A DNA stretch of 38,324 nucleotides from CAYUNA01 sp047629355. Lineage in GTDB: Bacteria > Bacteroidota > Bacteroidia > Chitinophagales > Saprospiraceae. Under the pieces are notes generated by a model. That model was given only the letters and a program-made list of their open reading frames with translations. It did not search any database and was not told where the DNA came from. The stretch is from the NCBI GenBank assembly GCA_047629355.1, contig JBLHWU010000025.1:1-38324 (forward strand), read 5' to 3'. Shown piece by piece: positions 1 through 7,485 of this stretch. Both the position numbers and the translations under genes were made by a program. The first letter of the stretch is position 1; each line of letters starts with the position of its first letter.

Positions 1-2
1 TA

Positions 3-71
3 GGGCTTGAGTTTACCACGAACTACTATAGTAACGGTAAAAAGCATTATTATAAAAGCGATAAAATTTGA
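3..71 (+). CDS. Possible C-terminal end of a gene running in from the left
   Basis: An open frame from the window edge ends at TGA 69-71 and gives about 22 residues rich in Tyr, Asn, Gly and Lys, including YYSNGKKHYY. That motif resembles one repeat of MORN/YwqK-type proteins, but the piece is too short to assign. It would converge on the minus-strand gene that ends at 126. It could equally be chance coding. Confidence 0.3.
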   Translation, partial: GLEFTTNYYSNGKKHYYKSDKI

Positions 72-125
72 TTGCTTTTCATTTAGAAAGGTTTATCAGT
101 TAGTTAATGTAGCACGTAATGATTT

Positions 126-1676
126 CTAGTTTTTCATTCTTCTCCGAAAATTCTCCCGACTCACTTCCTCCACCGACTTCCCAGAAATCTTACTTTCCAA
201 CCAGGCACTAATATCCAAATACAAGGCTGACCGACCTTCATACGGCTTGCTTTTTAGCTTCTCCAAATCTGCTCGTAGAATCTTAAATGCCTTATCCAAT
301 CGTTCGGGCGAACTATACAATTCACGGCGCAAGAATTTGAGAATTTCCTTTTGTACCGCATTCAAATCCTCCATTTTGGCAAGGAAACGATAGACTGATT
401 TCACCAAATAATCCAATAGATTTTGATGGCCCAATTCATAGTGGGCAATCAGGTGTAAAATACGCGCATAGCATTGAATATCCGTGCGTAAATCACCTGC
501 TTTAAAATTAATAATCTCGTTCAAATGGTCGATTGCTTTGCCATTATCGCCGCTACCAAAATACATGCAAGCGATTTTATAATGAAAAACCAAAAGTCGA
601 TGATGGTCAAAGAAATCCTTGTACGCATTGAGTTGTTTCTCCAATTTTGGAATCAACTGCAAGCCATCAGTAAATGTACCTTCAATAAAATGCTTGTTGA
701 TTCTGGCAGTCGAGGTATATAAAAAAGCGTGAACTTTAGTATTGGTATTGAAGTCCTTTTCGTTTTTGTTGACAAACGCTTCTAACTTGGTTAGATTGGT
801 ATCAAAACGCTCATTTTGCTGTGTAAAAAACAAAGACCCTAAAAGGTTATTGACGCCTCGCATATACAAATCCATTTCCTTTAATTTCATCTCTGGATTC
901 TCCTCAAATAAAGCGACCCATTTTGCAGAATACCGGAAGTGCATCGGGAAATTTTGCAAGATGGTAAAATACCAAACATAGGATTCGTACAAGTATATTT
1001 TCTCAAAAAAGGTTAGTTCATTGGGATTGAAATCAGGAAGATTAGATTTAAACAACTCATCTACTAAATATGCGCCCGTTTCATCTTTGACATGACCAAT
1101 TTTCAAATAAAAGCCATATAATTTTAGCGACAAATTAGACAACTGATTGGTGCGCGCTAAGATTTTCGTTCGCTTACTCGATTCTTCTGCTAATAACTCG
1201 GCCCGATTTTCAATACTACGCGTAATATGGCGGCTTTCAATTATTTTAATACTTTCCAAAATTTCCAAATGCAGCAAATCTTGATGGTGATTAAATGCCA
1301 TCGTTTTCACTCTATCCAAAATTTTCAAACTTTGGAAAAACAACCCTTTACCATACAATATCTTCGCGAAATCAATCTGTTCTCGAATTTCGATATCCAC
1401 ATTTTTAGCAATGTGAATCAAGCGTAAACTCGTCAGTAATTGCTTATATAAATGACGTTTCAAATTGGACAACTGTGTCCGCTTCATCGTCGGAATCTTC
1501 TGAAAGATGCTCTCTTCATCATACCCTTTTTGCTTATCTAAAACGTCGAAAAGCTGGATAAATTTAGCAGTTTCTGTCCCTCCAATCCGATTGACATAGA
1601 GTTTAAAACTTCGCTTTTCAGACTTAGTCATCGTTTTGATAAGCCGAAATAAATTATCTGTTTGTGCGCTGGCCAT
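126..1676 (-). CDS. Conserved helical protein of unknown function (TPR-like, 516 aa)
   Basis: The 516-residue product starts at ATG 1676 (MASAQTDNLFRLIKTMTKSE) and stops at 126. It has no signal peptide or membrane segment, so it is probably cytoplasmic. The composition is strongly alpha-helical, with many Leu/Lys/Glu heptad-like stretches and TPR-like helical pairs in the middle and C-terminal half (for example around the segment GDNGKAIDHLNEIINF). The N-terminus (roughly residues 1-90) is basic and contains MTKSEKRSFKLYV, a pattern I associate with uncharacterised Bacteroidota proteins; I do not know a function. It is transcribed divergently from leuC, with about 250 bases between the two starts and a hairpin repeat in that gap. 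Reality of the gene is well supported by length and amino-acid composition; function is open. Confidence 0.85.
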   Translation of the reverse strand: MASAQTDNLFRLIKTMTKSEKRSFKLYVNRIGGTETAKFIQLFDVLDKQKGYDEESIFQKIPTMKRTQLSNLKRHLYKQLLTSLRLIHIAKNVDIEIREQIDFAKILYGKGLFFQSLKILDRVKTMAFNHHQDLLHLEILESIKIIESRHITRSIENRAELLAEESSKRTKILARTNQLSNLSLKLYGFYLKIGHVKDETGAYLVDELFKSNLPDFNPNELTFFEKIYLYESYVWYFTILQNFPMHFRYSAKWVALFEENPEMKLKEMDLYMRGVNNLLGSLFFTQQNERFDTNLTKLEAFVNKNEKDFNTNTKVHAFLYTSTARINKHFIEGTFTDGLQLIPKLEKQLNAYKDFFDHHRLLVFHYKIACMYFGSGDNGKAIDHLNEIINFKAGDLRTDIQCYARILHLIAHYELGHQNLLDYLVKSVYRFLAKMEDLNAVQKEILKFLRRELYSSPERLDKAFKILRADLEKLKSKPYEGRSALYLDISAWLESKISGKSVEEVSRENFRRRMKN

Positions 1677-1810
1677 TGTATTTGGAAATTTTATAAAAAA
1701 CTGGTTTTCAGTATTTTAAAATTAAAAAGAGTCATTTGAAAGGTTGCTAAGAACCGAATCTTAACTAAACCATATTGGGTTTTAGGTATTAGCTTTGACG
1801 ATTGTAAGAA

Positions 1811-1887
1811 CGAGAGGTCAGCGTTCAGACCATTCCACTGTCAGAAGTCAGAGCTATACGCCTAATATTCTAGCTTCTGACCTCTCG
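1811..1887. repeat. GTCAGAAGTCAGA-family inverted repeat, copy 1 (upstream of leuC)
   Basis: CGAGAGGTCAG at 1811-1821 is perfectly complementary to CTGACCTCTCG at 1877-1887. The loop contains GTTCAGACC and CTGTCAGAAGTCAGA, which recur in the copies at 4298-4353 and 25569-25665. It lies between the divergent unknown gene and leuC, immediately before the likely leuC promoter. Confidence 0.7.
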
Positions 1888-1889
1888 AA

Positions 1890-1897
1890 TATATTTG
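1890..1897 (+). promoter_or_regulatory. Candidate -7 promoter box for leuC
   Basis: TATATTTG matches the Bacteroidota -7 consensus TAnnTTTG and lies about 28 bases before the leuC ATG. No clear -33 TTTG is present at the expected spacing. The box begins 3 bases after the repeat at 1811-1887, so the upstream promoter half lies inside that repeat. Confidence 0.45.
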
Positions 1898-1925
1898 GCA
1901 GTAATCGCAAAGATTAAAATTTTAT

Positions 1926-3329
1926 ATGAAAGATATGCAACCGAAGACACTTTTTGATAAAATTTGGGACAGTCATGTCGTTCAAACCAAACCAAACTAT
2001 CCAGATTTGGTTTACATCGACCGGCATTTTATCCATGAAGTCACTTCGCCACAAGCGTTTGATGGCTTGCGCAAGAGAAAGCTACCAGTTTTTCGATCGG
2101 CGCAGACTATCGCCACTGCTGACCATAATGTCCCGACACAAAATCAACACTTGCCGATTGAAGATGCCTTATCGCGCTTTCAAGTGGATACTTTAAGTGA
2201 AAATTGCGCAGAATTTGGGGTAGAACTCTACGGTTTAGAACACGAACGACAAGGGATTGTCCACGTTATCGGGCCGGAGTTGGGTATTACTCAACCGGGT
2301 ATGACCATCGTCTGCGGCGACAGTCATACGTCCACGCATGGTGCATTTGGTACAGTTGCCTTTGGGATTGGAACAAGTCAAGTGGAGCAAGTTTTGGCGA
2401 CGCAATGCCTACTCTTGAATAAGCCAAAGACGATGAAAATCGAAATCAATGGTGAACTGGGTAGAGGCGTTTTGTCGAAAGACATCATACTATATGTTAT
2501 ATCGAAAATTTCAACTTCGGGTGGCACTGGATATTTTGTAGAATATACAGGTTCGGCAATTCGCGCATTATCAATGGAAGCGCGGATGACAATTTGCAAT
2601 ATGAGCATTGAAATGGGCGCACGCGGTGGCATGATTGCACCCGACAAAACGACGTTTGATTATGTAAAAAATCGCACCTGCGCACCGAAAGGCGAAGCAT
2701 GGAAAAAAGCAGTTGCTCACTGGCAAACACTGCCTACTGATGATGGCGCAACTTATGACAAAGAATATCATTTTGATGCAGCAGACATCGAACCAATGAT
2801 AACGTATGGCACGAACCCTGGCATGGGCGTTGGCGTATCAAAAAACATCCCTAAAGTCTCGGTTGGTGGTACAAAAATTGACATGGCAAAGGCATTGAAT
2901 TATATGAATTTGACGCCACAACAGTCATTGAAAGGGAAGAAAGTCGATTATGTTTTTATCGGCAGTTGCACCAATTCACGGATTGAAGATTTGCGTTTGG
3001 TAGCGGACTTTGTAAAGGATAAAAAGAAGGCAGCCAATGTGACTGTTTGGATAGTTCCAGGTTCAAAACAAGTTGAAAGTCAGGCGATTAAGGAAGGATT
3101 AGATGTCGTATTTAAGTCAGCAGGGTTTCAATTGCGACAGCCGGGTTGCTCAGCTTGTTTGGCAATGAATGATGATAAAGTACCTGCGGGCAAGTATTGC
3201 GTTTCAACTTCTAATCGGAATTTTGAAGGAAGGCAAGGACCGGGTTCGCGGACGTTTTTGGTGAGTCCGTTAATGGCAGCGGCAGCGGCAGTGACGGGGA
3301 AGATTACGGATGTGCGGGAGATGCTTTAG
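1926..3329 (+). CDS. leuC: 3-isopropylmalate dehydratase large subunit
   Basis: LeuC is the aconitase-fold large subunit that, with LeuD, isomerises 2-isopropylmalate to 3-isopropylmalate in leucine synthesis. The 467-residue length is normal for the bacterial form. The family motif VCGDSHTSTHGAFG is at about residues 129-142. The three [4Fe-4S] cluster cysteines are visible as C348 (GSCTNSR), C408 and C411 (PGCSACLAMN). The start at ATG 1926 gives MKDMQPKTLFDKIWDSHVV, the usual N-terminus; an in-frame ATG at residue 4 is an alternative. It is the first gene of a leuC, small ORF, leuD, leuB, leuA cluster on one strand. The promoter candidate is at 1890-1897. The stop codon runs into a 7-bp imperfect tandem repeat. 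Identification is secure. Confidence 0.98.
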   Translation: MKDMQPKTLFDKIWDSHVVQTKPNYPDLVYIDRHFIHEVTSPQAFDGLRKRKLPVFRSAQTIATADHNVPTQNQHLPIEDALSRFQVDTLSENCAEFGVELYGLEHERQGIVHVIGPELGITQPGMTIVCGDSHTSTHGAFGTVAFGIGTSQVEQVLATQCLLLNKPKTMKIEINGELGRGVLSKDIILYVISKISTSGGTGYFVEYTGSAIRALSMEARMTICNMSIEMGARGGMIAPDKTTFDYVKNRTCAPKGEAWKKAVAHWQTLPTDDGATYDKEYHFDAADIEPMITYGTNPGMGVGVSKNIPKVSVGGTKIDMAKALNYMNLTPQQSLKGKKVDYVFIGSCTNSRIEDLRLVADFVKDKKKAANVTVWIVPGSKQVESQAIKEGLDVVFKSAGFQLRQPGCSACLAMNDDKVPAGKYCVSTSNRNFEGRQGPGSRTFLVSPLMAAAAAVTGKITDVREML

Positions 3330-3363
3330 ACGGTGGACGGTAAACAGTGGATGGCAGACGGAA
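3329..3363 (+). repeat. Imperfect 7-bp tandem repeat after leuC
   Basis: Five consecutive 7-base units read GACGGTG, GACGGTA, AACAGTG, GATGGCA, GACGGAA. The first base is the last base of the leuC stop codon. It occupies the short leuC to ORF gap and is probably a slipped-strand expansion. Confidence 0.6.
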
Positions 3364-3406
3364 GAACACAAGAAATTGAATATTTACATTTTTAAACTTT
3401 TAAAAT

Positions 3407-3652
3407 ATGCCATTTTTTGAAGCCATTGTGGAAGGAATTGCGGAGGGATTTTCGGAAGGAATTCTTCGAGGAATGTGGCGGCTTTTGATTAATGGTTTGA
3501 AATATACGGGCATCTTTTTTCAAATGCTTTTTACTGGTTTTCAAAAACCTTGGTCGCATTTTATTAAAAAAAGTGACGATAATTCTATTCCTTATTTGTT
3601 GGGATTCTTCTTTTATGTTGCTTTGGCAATTCTATTTTTTAGAAAGGCTTAA
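3407..3652 (+). CDS. Small membrane protein of unknown function inside the leu cluster
   Basis: The 81-residue ORF starts at ATG 3407 and sits between leuC and leuD on the same strand, with gaps of 77 and 44 bases. The N-terminal half contains a Gly/Glu-patterned segment (EAIVEGIAEGFSEGILRGMW) followed by a moderately hydrophobic stretch (about residues 28-45). The C-terminus (about 61-78, PYLLGFFFYVALAILFF) is a clear transmembrane helix. I recognise no family. Its position suggests co-transcription with leuCD but gives no reason to link it to leucine synthesis. It could also be a recent insertion into the operon. Coding status is supported by the hydrophobic pattern, the ATG start and A-rich DNA before the start. 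Confidence 0.65.
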   Translation: MPFFEAIVEGIAEGFSEGILRGMWRLLINGLKYTGIFFQMLFTGFQKPWSHFIKKSDDNSIPYLLGFFFYVALAILFFRKA

Positions 3653-3696
3653 CGTGACACAATCAAAAAAAATCGAATCATTCGAGATAATCAATT

Positions 3697-4314
3697 ATGG
3701 CATTCAAAAAATTAACATCCACTTGCGTCCCTTTGCCCATTGAAAATGTGGACACTGACCAAGTGATTCCAGCTCGCTTTTTAAAGGCAACCTCTCGCGA
3801 TGGCTTTGGTGAAAACCTATTTCGCGATTGGCGTTTTGAAAAAGGCGATGCAAGCAAACCGAATCGAGATTTTGTGCTGAACAATCCTGTTTATGGTGGC
3901 GAAGTATTAGTAGCAGGAAAGAATTTTGGCTGTGGGTCGAGTCGGGAACATGCGGCTTGGGCAATTGCGGATTATGGTTTTAAAGTAGTTATTTCCAGCT
4001 TTTTTGCAGATATTTTCAAAGGAAATGCAATGAATAATAGCGTGTTACCAATTACCGTAACGGACGATTTTTTACAGCAATTATTTTTAAAAATAGAAGC
4101 CAATCCAACAACGAAAGTCCAAGTTAATTTAGAGCATCAATCTTTACAAGTTGTGGGTAGTAAATTATTTACCAATTTTGAAATCAATTCTTATAAAAAG
4201 ACTTGTTTGCTAAATGGGTATGATGATTTGGATTATATTTTGAGTCAGAAGGCGGTGATTGAGGCTTTCGAAGAAGACAAAAATCAGACCGTTACACTGT
4301 CAGAAGTCAGATAG
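3697..4314 (+). CDS. leuD: 3-isopropylmalate dehydratase small subunit
   Basis: LeuD is the swivelling small subunit of isopropylmalate isomerase and works with LeuC in the cytoplasm. The 205-residue product has the N-terminal pattern VPLPIENVDTDQVIPARFL (about 12-30) and the diagnostic GGEVLVAGKNFGCGSSREHA (about 68-87), followed by AIADYGFKVVISSFFADIF. Length is normal. The last residues, LSEVR, are encoded by the repeat CTGTCAGAAGTCAGA, which occurs elsewhere as an intergenic repeat, so the native C-terminus may have been replaced or extended by repeat insertion. The start at ATG 3697 gives MAFKKLTSTCVPLP, the standard beginning. It is 54 bases before leuB. Confidence 0.97.
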   Translation: MAFKKLTSTCVPLPIENVDTDQVIPARFLKATSRDGFGENLFRDWRFEKGDASKPNRDFVLNNPVYGGEVLVAGKNFGCGSSREHAAWAIADYGFKVVISSFFADIFKGNAMNNSVLPITVTDDFLQQLFLKIEANPTTKVQVNLEHQSLQVVGSKLFTNFEINSYKKTCLLNGYDDLDYILSQKAVIEAFEEDKNQTVTLSEVR

Positions 4315-4353
4315 ATGCGAACCTTTGACAACGTAGTGGTCTGTCTTCTGACA
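4298..4353. repeat. GTCAGAAGTCAGA-family inverted repeat, copy 2 (overlaps the leuD end)
   Basis: TGTCAGAAGTCAGA at 4298-4311 pairs with TCTGTCTTCTGACA at 4340-4353 with one mismatch. The left arm is inside leuD and supplies its last five codons and stop. The right arm is in the leuD-leuB gap and is followed by A-rich DNA rather than a T run, so it is not an obvious intrinsic terminator on the plus strand. Confidence 0.65.
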
Positions 4354-4367
4354 AATAAAAAAAAACA

Positions 4368-5465
4368 ATGAATAAAAAAATAGTCATTCTCCCCGGCGAT
4401 GGTATCGGTTTAGAAATCACGCAATGGGGGAAAAAAGTATTGCAAGAAATTGCCAAAAAATTCGGACATTCCTTTGAATTTGAGCAAGCATTGATTGGGC
4501 ATTCAGCAATTGAGGCGACGGGCACTCCCCTACCCGATGCGACTTTGGATGCCTGTAGAAGTGCGGATGCGGTGCTACTCGGCGCGGTTGGTCATCCGAT
4601 GTATGACAACAATCCTGCCTTAAAAGTACGACCAGAACAGGGCTTATTGAAAATTAGAAAAAAACTCGGTTTGTACGCCAATATTCGTCCAGTGAAGATT
4701 TTTGATGAGTTGATTGAAGCGTCGAGTTTAAAGCCAGAAATTTTGCGAGGAGCAGATATTTTATTCTTTCGAGAATTGACGGGTGGCATCTATTTCGGGA
4801 CACCAAGTGAGCGACGGGATGGCGGTAACACAGCCATTTCAACGATGGTTTATGCCAAATACGAAGTGGAACGAATTGCGCGAATGGCATTTGAGGCAGC
4901 ACGGACGCGAAAAAAGATTTTGCATTCAATTGACAAAGCCAATGTACTAGAAGTCAGCCGATTGTGGCGAGAGGTGATTCAAGAACTGGAAAAAAAATAT
5001 ACCGATGTGACCGTCATTCACCAGTTTATTGACAATGCAGCGATGCAGATGATTCGCGACCCACGGCAATTTGATGTGGTCGTTACTGGCAATATGTTTG
5101 GCGATATTTTGACGGATGAAGCGTCGCAAATTTCGGGGTCATTGGGGCTATTGCCTTCGGCTTCGGTGGGCGATAAAGTTGGTTTGTACGAACCTGTTCA
5201 TGGATCTGCGCCAGATATTGCGGGCAAGGGTGTAGCAAATCCATTGGCAACGATTCTGTCCGCTGCGTTGATGCTGGATATTGCTTTTGACCTGAAAGAC
5301 GAGAGTCAGGCGGTGATTGATGCGGTGGATTCGGTGCTGAAAGTAGGCTATCGAACCCGGGAAATTGCGAATGCGGAGACGCCGAGGGATAAAATTTTAG
5401 GGACGGATGGGATTGGAAATGCGGTTTTGGCAGCTGTTCAGGCGAAAGCTACGATTAAGGGTTAG
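4368..5465 (+). CDS. leuB: 3-isopropylmalate dehydrogenase
   Basis: LeuB oxidises and decarboxylates 3-isopropylmalate to 2-ketoisocaproate using NAD. The 365-residue product begins MNKKIVILPGDGIGLEITQ, the family N-terminus. It carries the substrate-binding region LGLYANIRPVKIF, the FRELTGGIYFGTPSER segment, DKANVLEVSRLWREV, and the NAD-side region EPVHGSAPDIAGKGVANPLATILSAA. These match the isopropylmalate/isocitrate dehydrogenase family, and the LGLYANIRP and GGIYFG segments favour LeuB over isocitrate dehydrogenase. It follows leuD by 54 bases and is probably co-transcribed. About 300 bases of non-coding DNA separate it from leuA. Confidence 0.97.
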   Translation: MNKKIVILPGDGIGLEITQWGKKVLQEIAKKFGHSFEFEQALIGHSAIEATGTPLPDATLDACRSADAVLLGAVGHPMYDNNPALKVRPEQGLLKIRKKLGLYANIRPVKIFDELIEASSLKPEILRGADILFFRELTGGIYFGTPSERRDGGNTAISTMVYAKYEVERIARMAFEAARTRKKILHSIDKANVLEVSRLWREVIQELEKKYTDVTVIHQFIDNAAMQMIRDPRQFDVVVTGNMFGDILTDEASQISGSLGLLPSASVGDKVGLYEPVHGSAPDIAGKGVANPLATILSAALMLDIAFDLKDESQAVIDAVDSVLKVGYRTREIANAETPRDKILGTDGIGNAVLAAVQAKATIKG

Positions 5466-5591
5466 ACGCTGAGTTTTTGATAAATCAAAAGGGAGAATTT
5501 TAAACGCTGATTGGACTGATATAAAATAAATCAGGTGTAGAAAGTCAATTAAGATGGTTACTTCACACCTTCCAAAATTAGTAACATAATA

Positions 5592-5721
5592 TCAATGTCT
5601 TCGCCAAATGATGAATTATAAATGATGAACGATAAATTTACAATAAGATAGGTTTGTATTTATCTGATAAAAAAATACATAACTCTGTTTTTAATTGTTC
5701 ATCATTTGGCGAAGACATTGA
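5592..5721. repeat. Long perfect inverted repeat before leuA
   Basis: The arm at 5592-5615 (core CGCCAAATGATGAA) is the exact reverse complement of 5698-5721 (core TTCATCATTTGGCG): 24 bp each, with 82 bases between. An extra partial copy of the arm end (AAATGATGAAC, 5620-5630) follows the left arm. The spacer is very AT-rich and contains a TAnnTTTG box. The 5466-5764 stretch otherwise has no gene. It could be a small non-autonomous mobile element or a regulatory hairpin. Confidence 0.8.
5649..5656 (+). promoter_or_regulatory. Candidate promoter box for leuA inside the inverted repeat loop
   Basis: TAGGTTTG fits TAnnTTTG. Transcription would begin near 5663, between the two arms of the 5592-5721 inverted repeat, giving leuA a leader of about 100 bases that carries the right arm only. 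No -33 TTTG is evident at the expected distance. Confidence 0.3.
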
Positions 5722-5764
5722 ATATCGACCCACATTTTAAATGTGGTGCAAAAAATAAAAAATC

Positions 5765-7300
5765 ATGTCAGAAAAAATATATATTTTCGATACGACTTTA
5801 CGAGATGGCGAACAAGTTCCTGGTTGTCAATTAGATACCCACGAGAAGATTGAAGTTGCTCGGCAATTGGAAGCACTCGGTGTGGACATTATTGAAGCGG
5901 GTTTTCCAGTATCAAGTCCTGGAGATTTTAATTCGGTAGTTGCCATTTCTAAAGCGGTTAAATTTCCGACGATTTGTGGATTGACACGTGCGGTAGAAAA
6001 TGACATTAAAGTAGCGGCGGAAGCTTTGCGCTTTGCCAAACGTCCACGCATTCATACGGGAATTGGTGCCTCAGATTTTCATATTTTACATAAGTTTAAT
6101 AGTACGCGAGAGAAGGTTTTGGAACGAGGAGTTGCTGCAGTTAAATATGCCAAGTCTTTTGTGGAAGATGTAGAATTCTACGCAGAAGATGCGGGTCGGG
6201 CAGATAATATGTTTTTAGCCCAAATGATTGAAGCGGTCATTGCAGCAGGCGCGACCGTAGTAAATATTCCAGATACGACGGGCTATTGTATGCCTGAAGA
6301 ATATGGTGCGAAGATTCGTTTTTTGAAAGAAAATGTAAAAAACATCGACAAAGCCATTATTTCTTGCCATTGTCACAATGACTTGGGCATGGCGACAGCG
6401 AATACCATGGCGGGTATTATTAATGGTGCGCGACAGGTTGAAGTGACGATTAATGGTATTGGCGAACGGGCGGGAAATACGTCTTTGGAAGAAGTAGCAA
6501 TGATTTTGAAAACGCATAAAGAATTGGGCTATGAAACAGGAATTCAGACTAGAAAAATCTACCCACTAAGTTTGCTGGTTTCGAAAATGATGCGGATGCC
6601 GATTCAGCCCAATAAGGCGATTGTAGGTCGAAATGCTTTTGCGCATTCCTCAGGCATTCACCAAGATGGGATTTTGAAAAATCGAGAGAGTTATGAAATA
6701 ATGGACCCTGAGGATGTGGGCGTGACGAAGAATAGCATCATTTTGACGGCGCGAAGTGGTCGTCATGCGTTGAAGTTTCATTTGGAACGATTGGGGTATC
6801 AATTATCGAAAGAAGAATTGACAGCGAAGTATGAAGAGTTTCTAAAAATAGCTGATGGAAAGAAAGATGTGAGCGATGAAGATTTGCAATTGATAATGGA
6901 TGGTGAAGTAAAAATAGGTTGTTTGGAATTAGACCACTTGCAGGTAGTTGGTGGAAAATCAGTATCTCCCACGGCAACAGTTGCGTTGAAAATTGGCGAT
7001 GAAATCAAACGCGCAAGTGAAATAGGAAACGGACCAGTGAATGCTGTTTTTAGAGCGATTGATAAAATTTTGGAAGAGCAAATCGACTTGGAAGAATACT
7101 TAGTGCAATCAAATATCAACCGCAGTTATGATACAGGAAAAGTACACGTTCGAGTGAATTTTGAGAATAAATCTTATGTCGGTTTTGGTGTAGATACAGA
7201 CATTATTACAGCTTCAGTTTATGCGTATTTGAATGCGATTAATAAGATAAGTGCTTTGGCGCAGAAGTTTGATAATGAAGTGGTTGTAGAAACTATTTAA
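5765..7300 (+). CDS. leuA: 2-isopropylmalate synthase
   Basis: LeuA condenses acetyl-CoA with 2-ketoisovalerate, the committed step of leucine synthesis. The 511-residue product opens with FDTTLRDGEQVPG (residues 8-20), with the catalytic R13 and the metal ligand D14. HCHNDLGMA at about 202-210 supplies the metal-binding histidines H202 and H204, and GIGERAGNTS follows at about 231-240. A C-terminal LeuA allosteric domain (about 390-500) is indicated by the length and by the VGGKSVSPTATVALKIGDE region. Citramalate and homocitrate synthases share the N-terminal domain, but the complete leuCDB set upstream makes LeuA the best call. It may have its own promoter (5649-5656) and ends just before a terminator. 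Feedback inhibition by leucine is typical of the family but not visible here. Confidence 0.95.
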   Translation: MSEKIYIFDTTLRDGEQVPGCQLDTHEKIEVARQLEALGVDIIEAGFPVSSPGDFNSVVAISKAVKFPTICGLTRAVENDIKVAAEALRFAKRPRIHTGIGASDFHILHKFNSTREKVLERGVAAVKYAKSFVEDVEFYAEDAGRADNMFLAQMIEAVIAAGATVVNIPDTTGYCMPEEYGAKIRFLKENVKNIDKAIISCHCHNDLGMATANTMAGIINGARQVEVTINGIGERAGNTSLEEVAMILKTHKELGYETGIQTRKIYPLSLLVSKMMRMPIQPNKAIVGRNAFAHSSGIHQDGILKNRESYEIMDPEDVGVTKNSIILTARSGRHALKFHLERLGYQLSKEELTAKYEEFLKIADGKKDVSDEDLQLIMDGEVKIGCLELDHLQVVGGKSVSPTATVALKIGDEIKRASEIGNGPVNAVFRAIDKILEEQIDLEEYLVQSNINRSYDTGKVHVRVNFENKSYVGFGVDTDIITASVYAYLNAINKISALAQKFDNEVVVETI

Positions 7301-7413
7301 ATTTAAATTTAAATTAAGGCAAATTGTAAATAATTGCTCTTTGCTAAAAACAATACGGGAAAGGACTTGAGGGATGTAAAATATTTTCTATCCCTCAAAC
7401 TCTCTCGATAAAC

Positions 7414-7453
7414 AAAAAAGCCCTTTCACAACTCAATGCGAAAGGGCTTTTTT
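7414..7453. terminator. Bidirectional intrinsic terminator between leuA and the Omp28-like gene
   Basis: AAAAAAGCCCTTTC (7414-7427) and GAAAGGGCTTTTTT (7440-7453) form a perfect 14-bp stem with a 12-base loop. Because both arms carry A/T runs, it should end transcription from leuA (plus) and from the convergent gene at 7486-9423 (minus). Confidence 0.9.
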
Positions 7454-7485
7454 ACATCATACTAATAAAAGCATGACTTCAAAAA

